The translations under genes were made by a program, and so were the position numbers. A stretch of DNA of 11,245 nt, from positions 1-11,245 of the forward strand of contig JAITIG010000001.1 in the NCBI GenBank assembly GCA_031279575.1, given 5' to 3'. The notes under the pieces were generated by a model. The model made no database searches and had not been told where the DNA came from. It was given only the letters and a program-made list of their open reading frames with translations. The DNA comes from Bifidobacteriaceae bacterium. GTDB taxonomy: Bacteria > Actinomycetota > Actinomycetes > Actinomycetales > WQXJ01. Positions within the stretch are counted from its first letter, which is position 1. Every line of letters begins with the position of its first letter. Positions 7,001 through 11,245 of the stretch are shown piece after piece.

Positions 7001-8423
7001 TGCCGCAGCCGGACGAGCAGGCCTCGTTGACCCGGATCTCGTCGATCGCGCCGTCCTGGACGCGGAGGTATTTCATGTCTTGCCCGCCGATGTCGACCAC
7101 CGCGGTGACCTCCGGGTCGAGGTGGGCGGCGGCGCGGTAGTGGGCCATGGTCTCAACCTCGCCCAAATCGACCCGCAGGGCGGCCCGGATCAGCGACTCG
7201 CCGTAGCCGGTGACGCAGGCCCGGGCGATGATGGCGGCCCGGGGCAGGCGGCGGCGGGCGTCTTGCACGATCCCGGCGGCGGCTTGGACGGTTGAGCCCT
7301 GGTTGGGGGCGTAGTGCTCGTAGCAGATCCGCCCCTCGCAGTCCACCAGGACGGCTTTGATGGTGGTCGAGCCGGCGTCGATGCCGAGGAAGCAGGCGCC
7401 GCGGACGTCCTCCAAGGCGACCCGCTCGACCCGGGCGCGGGCGTGGCGGGCGGCGAACGCCTCGTGTTCGGCCCGGTCTTGGAACAGCGGGCGCAGGCGG
7501 CCTTGGACGGCCGGCCCGGCCACCGCCGCCTGGCGGGCGCGCTCTGCCAGGTCCGCCAGGCCCAGGGCGGCCTGCGGGGCGCTGTCCCCGCTCGGCGCCC
7601 CGGCCAGCAGGGCCGCCCCCAAGGCCACCGCCAGCTGCCCCTCCGGCGGGCTGGCCAACTCGGTCCCCGGGCTGGTCAGGGCGCGGGAGAAGGCCGCCCG
7701 CAGTTGGTCCAAGAAGTGCAGCGGGCCGCCCAGCGCCACCACCCGGCCGCGCACCGGCCGCCCGCAGGCCAGCCCGGCGATGGTTTGGGTGGCGACGGCT
7801 TGGAAAATCGAGGCGGCCAGGTCGGGGCGGGGCACGCCATCGTTCATCAGGGGTTGGAGGTCTGTCTTGGCGAACACGCCGCAGCGGCTGGCGATGGCGT
7901 GCAAGGTGGTGTAATCGCGGGCCAGCTCGTTCAACCCGGCCGCGTCGGTGCCCAGCAGGGTGGCCATCTGGTCGATGAACGCGCCCGTCCCGCCGGCGCA
8001 GGTGCCGTTCATGCGCTGCTCGACCACTGGGCGCAGGTAGGTGATTTTGGCGTCCTCGCCGCCCAGTTCGATGATCACGTCCGCCTCCGGGTCGAGGCGG
8101 CGGATGGCCTCGGTCTCGGCGATGACCTCCTGGACAAATTTGACGCCCAGGGCCTCGGCGATGCCCAAGCCGCCGGAGCCGGTCACCGCCACCAGCGCCT
8201 GCCTGCCCGGATGGGCGCCGGCCACCTCGCGCAGCAGTTTGCCCAGCTCGAAGCGGACGTCGGCGTTGTGGCGGCGGTAGTCCTTGAACACGGTGGCCTG
8301 GCCGTCCAGGGCCACCGCTTTGACCGTGGTGGACCCGATGTCGATGCCGAGCCGCAGCGGCTGGGGCGGCTGGGGCGGCTGGGGCCGGCAGACGCGGGCC
8401 TCGGCGCCGGCGGTGGCCGTCAT
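4050..8423 (-). CDS. Fused double HgdC-type activase / double-cubane-type reductase, 1457 aa
   Basis: A giant single-chain relative of 2-hydroxyacyl-CoA dehydratase activases and their reductase partners, presumably cytoplasmic and oxygen-sensitive. Domain 1 (about 24-275) and domain 2 (about 344-602) are ASKHA-fold BcrAD/BadFG ATPases, with phosphate loops GIDIGSTTVKAV and GIDAGSTTIKAV and the later motifs GGEDAK and GGQDMK. Each has the cluster cysteines: C142 in NGTCAGGTG with C181 in SRCGVF, and C469 in NEACSSGCG with C508 in SRCTVF. Both pairs are 39 residues apart. The DUF2229/COG3580-like part (about 628-1005) opens with cysteines 630, 633, 637, 639 and 656 and contains GRPYHVDP. A Pro/Ala linker leads to a COG3581-like part (about 1027-1430) with NNDSCYPA (C1087), GGMCRATN (C1122), IICAQPFACLPN (C1377, C1383) and EYDPGASPVNQ. 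By family knowledge, ATP hydrolysis by the activase drives low-potential electrons to the iron-sulfur reductase part. The substrate is unknown. The ATG at 8423 overlaps the upstream TetR stop as ATGA; further upstream the frame runs inside the TetR gene. Confidence 0.9.
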   Translation of the reverse strand: MTATAGAEARVCRPQPPQPPQPLRLGIDIGSTTVKAVALDGQATVFKDYRRHNADVRFELGKLLREVAGAHPGRQALVAVTGSGGLGIAEALGVKFVQEVIAETEAIRRLDPEADVIIELGGEDAKITYLRPVVEQRMNGTCAGGTGAFIDQMATLLGTDAAGLNELARDYTTLHAIASRCGVFAKTDLQPLMNDGVPRPDLAASIFQAVATQTIAGLACGRPVRGRVVALGGPLHFLDQLRAAFSRALTSPGTELASPPEGQLAVALGAALLAGAPSGDSAPQAALGLADLAERARQAAVAGPAVQGRLRPLFQDRAEHEAFAARHARARVERVALEDVRGACFLGIDAGSTTIKAVLVDCEGRICYEHYAPNQGSTVQAAAGIVQDARRRLPRAAIIARACVTGYGESLIRAALRVDLGEVETMAHYRAAAHLDPEVTAVVDIGGQDMKYLRVQDGAIDEIRVNEACSSGCGSFLQTFAQTMGLDLEAFCAAALASFGPVDLGSRCTVFMNSSVKAAQKEGAAVGDIAAGLSYSVVRNALYKVIKLREAGQLGARVVVQGGTFLSDAVLRAFELLTGLEVVRPDIAGLMGAFGAALIARERFAPGRPSSLLGPLALRDLKVDTSTEVCRLCQNHCKCTISQFPDGSRHVSGNRCERGAGQAKAKSPLPNLFDYKYKRLFAYRRLTEKAAWRGDIGIPRVLNMYENYPLWFTVLTRLGFRVALSGRSSHELFTQGMDTIASENICYPAKLVHGHIEQLIARGVKTIFYPSVSYERELAPGADNHYNCPVVAGYPQVVANNIPALRQGGPVRLVNPFFNLALPGKLAERLVEVFADWDVTLAEARAAVEAGYAEQAAFGRDMAAQGEAALEEMRRTGTRGIVLAGRPYHVDPEIHHGIPELIASLGMAVLTEDSVAHLGQVARPLRARDQWAYHSRLYQAAAASAEAPGLELVQLNSFGCGLDAITTDQVQEILRAAGQVHTCLKIDEVSNLGAARIRLRSLAAAAQARAARPARPAPEAGGYAVKRRVFTKAMKRQHQIIAPQMSPAHFSLVEAAMRGSGYNLRVLETVAPADVEVGLRHVNNDSCYPAVMVVGQLVGEFTSGRADPAATSVMITQTGGMCRATNYTGLLRKALAEAGYPDLPVIAVSPQGLERNPGFKLGPWLLHRCMQAIALGDMLEAGLLRTRPYEAQPGAAWAAYRELDAAARAFLGSRGGGYRALARQIARRYDAVPRLGGPRRPVVGIVGEILVKFHPDANNHVVEVVEKEGFEARLPGLMEFVLNGMHTAEWNYANLGLGHPRAILVKRLARWWVDRYRDPVRRALAGAALDYPGPGNMARMARQASAICSLGNQAGEGWLLTAEILELIEDGVKSIICAQPFACLPNHVTGKGMFREIMRRHPDVSITTIEYDPGASPVNQLNRIKLLLAAAGRNPAGQELASPPLDPADPAPLALSR
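8359..8385 (-). repeat. 9-bp tandem repeat encoding Pro-Gln-Pro
   Basis: GGCTGGGGC is repeated three times in direct succession and gives PQPPQPPQP at residues 14-22 of the giant activase, just before the first ATPase domain. It is probably a flexible, slippage-prone N-terminal tail. A one-base variant of the same unit forms another array at 10932-10958. Confidence 0.7.
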
Positions 8424-9169
8424 CGCGCCGCCTCGCGCCGCCGGGAGTCCGCCACCGCCGTCAACCACTCCTCGCTTGGGGCCACAGCCGCCGCCACCTG
8501 CGGCGGGATGGGCATCGCGGCCAGGTGCCGGATGGTCGGCGCGACCAGCGCGACCAGCTCCTCCACGCTCAGCGGCGCCAGCAGGCAGGCCCGGTCGAAG
8601 CGCCGCTGCAAGGCGATGGCGGCCATGAAGCCGACAATCTGGCGCAACCGCACCTCCGGCTGGTCGCCGCCCAGCTCGCGCAGCAGGGGCACGCCCACGT
8701 GGGTGAACATGAACCGGCGCAGCGCCCGGGCGGCGGTCGAGTTGAGGCCGGCTTCCAGGACGATGGCGCAGAGCGCGTCCGCCAACTCGGGCGACTCCCA
8801 AAGGGTGAAGAAGAACCGGGCGATGCGCTCGGCCGGCTCGGCCCGGCCCTGGCGCAATTCCACCATGGCCGGCATGTCCAGGCTGATCGGCACGTCGATG
8901 GCGGCCTGGAACAAGCCTTGCTTGGAACCGAAGAAGTAGCCGATCATGGCCACGTCGACCCCGGCCGCCTCGGCCACGGCGCGCAGCGAGGTCTGGGTGT
9001 AGCCCCTGGTGGCGAAGGCCTCCCGGGCGGCCTTGAGAATGTCTTGGGCGGTGGTGTCCGGGCCGGGCCGCCGCCCGGGCTTGGGCGGCCGGCGGGGACG
9101 GCGGGGCCGCGCGGCCGGCCGCGTCTCGGGCGCGCGGGGCGCCTCGGCGGTGGAACTCGTCAGGGGCAA
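8420..9169 (-). CDS. TetR-family regulator, 249 aa, first gene of the activase operon
   Basis: A transcriptional regulator with a Pro/Arg-rich basic tail (about residues 10-38) that may touch DNA. The helix-turn-helix follows (about 42-90), its core being TSLRAVAEAAGVDVAMIGYFFGSK written here as two overlapping parts, TSLRAVAEAAGVD and VAMIGYFFGSK. The C-terminal domain (about 95-225) carries FTLWESPE, a QIVGFMAAIAL helix and LSVEELVALVAPTIRHL. These resemble the TetR_C_16 type (PF17920), from memory of that family. The start is TTG, supported by GGAAGG seven bases upstream; no ATG or GTG lies between it and the domain. Its TGA overlaps the ATG of the giant activase, so the two are translated together. 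A regulator coupled to its target in this way implies that it controls the reductase. A short inverted repeat over its own predicted transcription start suggests autorepression. Confidence 0.9.
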   Translation of the reverse strand: MPLTSSTAEAPRAPETRPAARPRRPRRPPKPGRRPGPDTTAQDILKAAREAFATRGYTQTSLRAVAEAAGVDVAMIGYFFGSKQGLFQAAIDVPISLDMPAMVELRQGRAEPAERIARFFFTLWESPELADALCAIVLEAGLNSTAARALRRFMFTHVGVPLLRELGGDQPEVRLRQIVGFMAAIALQRRFDRACLLAPLSVEELVALVAPTIRHLAAMPIPPQVAAAVAPSEEWLTAVADSRRREAAR

Positions 9170-9214
9170 CTCGGCGCCTTCCGGGGGAGAGACAACTGCA
9201 GCCGCCAGACTATC

Positions 9215-9228
9215 TCAACACCAGTTGA
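9215..9228. promoter_or_regulatory. Inverted repeat, candidate operator of the activase operon
   Basis: TCAAC (9215-9219) and GTTGA (9224-9228) flank a 4-bp centre, and the flanks show further partial symmetry (TATC on the left, ATTATC on the right). It lies in a small AT-richer island within very GC-rich DNA, over the predicted transcription start of the TetR-activase operon. A repressor here would block that start. The arms are short, so some chance of coincidence remains. Confidence 0.5.
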
Positions 9229-9258
9229 ATTATCTACCCCCCGCCATGCTTCGCCTAA
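9229..9258 (-). promoter_or_regulatory. Candidate promoter of the TetR-activase operon
   Basis: Read on the minus strand, TTAGGC (9253-9258) is a weak -35 (three of six matches), followed after 18 bp by GATAAT (9229-9234), a -10 with five of six matches. Transcription would start near 9222, inside the inverted repeat, and give a leader of about 53 bases before the TTG start. The -10 is convincing; the -35 is not. Confidence 0.5.
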
Positions 9259-9499
9259 CTCGCCCAATGCGATCGCGAAGCGGCCTGCCGGCCTGACTTG
9301 GGGCTGATCGCGAAACGCCGCGGTGGCTGGCGCTTGGCGGGCTTCGCCGGGCTTCGCTGGCTGGGCATGGCGAAGGACTTGGACATGGTGGCCAAACGCG
9401 GGTCGGCGAAGGCGCCGCCCGCAGACCGGCCAACAGATTGGCCAGCGGATAGGCTGGGCCTCGGCCGGGCCGGCGGCCGGGCCGAGGCCGTTCACAGCG

Positions 9500-9670
9500 C
9501 TCGACTCCGAGCGCTTCTACTACTACCGCGGCCTGGCCGCGCGCGCCCGCGAGCCCGGCTCGTTGGGCGATGCTTTCCGCCGCTTCCAAGACGCCTATTG
9601 CGGCAGGTTCTCCGAGTACGCGCCCAGGGGGTCCCGCACCCGCGGGCATTGTATGGTCTTGGGCGTTGAA
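9500..9670 (+). pseudogene. Possible gene remnant, unidentified
   Basis: The 520 bp between the TetR start and the MFS stop contains no full gene that I trust. From 9500 one plus-strand frame reads LDSERFYYYRGLAARAREP then GSLGDAFRRFQDAYCGRFSE. It has almost only G or C in the third codon position and mixed second positions, as real genes here do, plus a balanced residue mix that is rare in out-of-frame reading of such DNA. The frame loses this character beyond about 9670 and upstream of 9490, where it is low-complexity Arg/Pro/Trp. Another plus frame begins MAKDLDMVAKRGSAK at 9367 and could be a 5' part displaced by a frameshift. I recognise no family. It may be a decayed gene or chance. Confidence 0.3.
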
Positions 9671-9690
9671 GGAAGTCGCCCAGGCGCGGG

Positions 9691-10878
9691 TCAGTTAGGG
9701 CCGGTGGGCGGCTCTTGGCGGGCTGCCCCGGCCAGGGCGGCGGCCAAGGCCACCGGCGCGGCCAGCACCAGCATGGCGTGCCTGAACCCGATGTGTTCGG
9801 CCAAAAAACCCAGCAGCGGCGGGCCGGCCAAGAACGCGCCGTAGCCGATTGTCGCCACCACCGAGGTGCGCCGCGCCGCCCGCAGCGGATCGTCGCTGGC
9901 GGCGCTCATGCCCAGCGGGAAGACCAGGGCCGCCCCCACCCCCCACCAGGCGGCCCCCGCGAAGACCCAGGCCAGGCTCGGCCCCAACGCGAACATAGCC
10001 ACTCCCACCAGCGCAAACACCGCCGAAGCCCGGATCACAGCCGGGCGCGTGAGCCGCTCAACGGCATGGGTGCCGAAGACGCGCGCGGCAGTTTGAGCCG
10101 CCAAGAAAACCGCCAAGCAGACGATGCCGACCGACTCCGACGTCCCGAACCCCTCGACCACACCAGACGCCATCCAGTCGTTGGCGCCGCCCTCGACCAG
10201 CGTCAAGGAGAGGACCGCCAGCCCCAGCAGGACCACTCTGGGCTCCCGCCAGGCCGACCGCTCGCGGCTGGCGCGGCGGGCGCGCCCGGCGGCGGCGGAA
10301 GCCCCTCCGGCCAGGAGCGCCGAGGCCCCCCACAAGACGGCGGCCAAACACACCAGCGCCGAAGCGGCCAGGTGGGCGGCCACCGGCACACCGAGCCGGG
10401 CCGCCCCGGCGCCGAGGGCGGCCCCCAGCACCGTGCCGAGCGAGTAGCCGGCGTGGAACCGGGGCATGATCGAGCGGGCCAAGGCGCGCTCGACATCCCC
10501 GGCGGCGACGTTCATCGACACGTCCCAGACCCCCACGCCCAAACCCAGCGCCACCAACAGCCCGGCCACTGCCGCGGCGGACCCGGCGGCCACCGCCAGG
10601 CCCGCGCCCGCCAAGGCGGCCACCGCCACCGCCGCGGCGGCGGTGATGAGGCGGCGCCCGCCGAAGCGCGCGATCAGGCGGCCGGCCAGCGGCATCCCGG
10701 CGACCGACCCGGCAGACCAGCACAGCAGCAGCAGGCCCATCTCGTCCGGGTCCACCCCCAAGGCCAAGCGAACGGCGACCAGGCGCGAGGCCCAGGTGGC
10801 GAAGGCGAAGCCGCAGGCCGCGAAGATCAACAAGACGCCCAGGCTGGCCCGCCTAACCAGGTGCGGAGCGGGGGTCAC
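9691..10878 (-). CDS. MFS transporter, YbjJ-like, 395 aa
   Basis: A 12-TM major facilitator superfamily transporter of the inner membrane. TM1 begins near residue 12. The loop 2-3 motif is GRLIARFGGRR (66-76), the usual MFS motif A. The words WDVSMN (118-123), MPRFHAGYSLG (138-148) and LVEGGANDW (227-235) are typical of the YbjJ branch, whose substrates are poorly known. A basic cytoplasmic loop (about 195-214) splits two six-helix halves. The length is normal for the branch. The start is GTG, with AAGG seven bases upstream. It is encoded alone on the minus strand and is divergent from the DUF4241-like gene. No regulator is adjacent at its 5' end. Family membership is firm; an efflux rather than uptake role is a guess from the branch. 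Confidence 0.9.
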   Translation of the reverse strand: MTPAPHLVRRASLGVLLIFAACGFAFATWASRLVAVRLALGVDPDEMGLLLLCWSAGSVAGMPLAGRLIARFGGRRLITAAAAVAVAALAGAGLAVAAGSAAAVAGLLVALGLGVGVWDVSMNVAAGDVERALARSIMPRFHAGYSLGTVLGAALGAGAARLGVPVAAHLAASALVCLAAVLWGASALLAGGASAAAGRARRASRERSAWREPRVVLLGLAVLSLTLVEGGANDWMASGVVEGFGTSESVGIVCLAVFLAAQTAARVFGTHAVERLTRPAVIRASAVFALVGVAMFALGPSLAWVFAGAAWWGVGAALVFPLGMSAASDDPLRAARRTSVVATIGYGAFLAGPPLLGFLAEHIGFRHAMLVLAAPVALAAALAGAARQEPPTGPN

Positions 10879-10931
10879 CTGCCGACCTTACCGGACCCGC
10901 CTGGTCCGGGCGGCGGGCGCATCGGCAATCT

Positions 10932-10958
10932 GGGGCGGCCGGGGCGGCCGGGGCGGCC
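10932..10958. repeat. 9-bp tandem repeat GGGGCGGCC, three units
   Basis: Three exact head-to-tail copies of GGGGCGGCC lie in the 210-bp gap between the divergent MFS and DUF4241-like genes, closer to the MFS start. The unit differs by one base from the repeat at 8359-8385. It is a likely slippage-prone microsatellite upstream of the MFS gene. Confidence 0.75.
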
Positions 10959-11019
10959 GGGCCGGCGCCGCCGGACGGCTCAACTGCCGGGCGCGGCGCC
11001 GGGACCGCCAGTTGGAAGG

Positions 11020-11082
11020 CAGTTTTGGGCAGTCTTGGGAATCTGGCGGGGCATTTCCGGCAGGCTGCCAGCGGGGTAGCCT
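11020..11082 (+). promoter_or_regulatory. Candidate leaderless promoter of the DUF4241-like gene, with small repeats
   Basis: TAGCCT (11077-11082) fits the loose TANNNT -10 of high-GC actinobacteria and ends seven bases before the A of the ATG at 11089, the same spacing as at the TetR gene at 3415. A weak -35, TTTCCG, is 17 bp upstream (11054-11059). The palindrome GGCAGGCTGCC (11059-11069) lies between them and could be an operator. Just upstream CAGTTTTGGG (11020-11029) and CAGTCTTGGG (11030-11039) form a tandem direct repeat. All are weak signals judged by eye. Confidence 0.35.
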
Positions 11083-11088
11083 TTTGTC

Positions 11089-11245
11089 ATGGACACCTCT
11101 CGCCTTTTGGCTCTTCGCCCAGGCAAAATCGCTGGTTGGAAGTACACTCGGGCAGTCCACCAACTCGGCCGGCTGGAACTGCCGAGCGGCCGGCTGGAAG
11201 CCTGCGACCCATTTGTGAACCTAGGCGAGGGCCTGGTGTTCGCAG
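11089..11245 (+). CDS. DUF4241-like protein, N-terminal 52 codons only
   Basis: The frame opens with ATG at 11089 and runs off the window with no stop, so only the N-terminus is visible. Residues 28-43 read GRLELPSGRLEACDPF, close to the 'PSG..vacDP' signature at the start of DUF4241 proteins (PF14025), a family of unknown function. The next residues are VNLGEGLVFA. There is no good Shine-Dalgarno sequence; GGGGT (11073-11077) is too far away, which agrees with a leaderless start. The first 20 codons use many T- and A-ending codons (TCT, CTT, GCT, AAA, GGT, ACT), unlike the other genes here. This could be 5' adaptation for leaderless translation or a sign of transfer. The family call rests on a short motif. 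Confidence 0.6.
   Translation, partial: MDTSRLLALRPGKIAGWKYTRAVHQLGRLELPSGRLEACDPFVNLGEGLVFA

Noticed and set aside
8424..8801. Upstream extension of the activase frame to 8801
   Set aside because: This part is Arg/Ala/Gly/Pro-rich with no domain and runs inside the second TetR gene. The ATG at 8423 with ATGA overlap directly precedes the first ATPase domain.
9230..9649. 139-codon minus-strand frame upstream of the second TetR gene
   Set aside because: It runs across the predicted promoter and operator, is low-complexity Pro/Arg/Gly/Ala, and shows no family motif.
9715..11218. Plus-strand frames opposite the MFS gene, including one reaching 11218
   Set aside because: Gln/Gly/His/Arg-rich or Ala/Ser/Thr-rich shadows; the part near 11089-11218 is in a different frame from the DUF4241-like start, which has the recognisable signature.

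Overview
The window is chromosomal DNA of very high G+C content with strongly G/C-biased third codon positions. It has GTG and TTG starts, at least one gene that looks leaderless, TetR regulators and an MMPL exporter. Together these point to an actinobacterium (Actinomycetota). The 1457-residue iron-sulfur activase/reductase protein belongs to families that work without oxygen, so an anaerobic or facultatively anaerobic lineage is likely. I cannot name the genus.

Layout: positions 1-789 hold no convincing gene. They contain two copies of a palindromic element (54-95 and 139-180), a perfect GC hairpin (185-221) and a very regular tandem array of about 157-bp units with four conserved cores (about 226-755). 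The array lies immediately downstream of the stop codon of a minus-strand MMPL/RND-type exporter (790-3345). A divergent TetR regulator (3415-3981) faces away from the exporter. The 69-bp gap between them holds a 22-bp inverted repeat and overlapping -10 elements on both strands. This is the standard arrangement of a TetR repressor controlling its own efflux pump.

A minus-strand two-gene operon fills 4050-9169: a second TetR regulator (8420-9169, TTG start) and a giant fused protein (4050-8423) whose ATG overlaps the regulator's stop as ATGA. The giant protein carries two complete HgdC-type ATPase/activase domains followed by a DUF2229/COG3580-like part and a COG3581-like part. It is probably a self-contained ATP-driven electron-transfer system on a double-cubane-cluster-type reductase. 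Its substrate is unknown, and no CoA-transferase or separate dehydratase gene lies beside it. An inverted repeat over the predicted transcription start suggests autoregulation.

Positions 9170-9690 contain that promoter and a possible gene remnant. A minus-strand YbjJ-like MFS transporter follows (9691-10878). The right edge holds the first 52 codons of a plus-strand DUF4241-like gene (from 11089), whose -10-like element has the same leaderless spacing as the first TetR gene.

The items most worth following up are the 157-bp repeat array, the TetR-controlled single-chain activase/reductase, and the compact bidirectional promoter/operator at 3370-3415.
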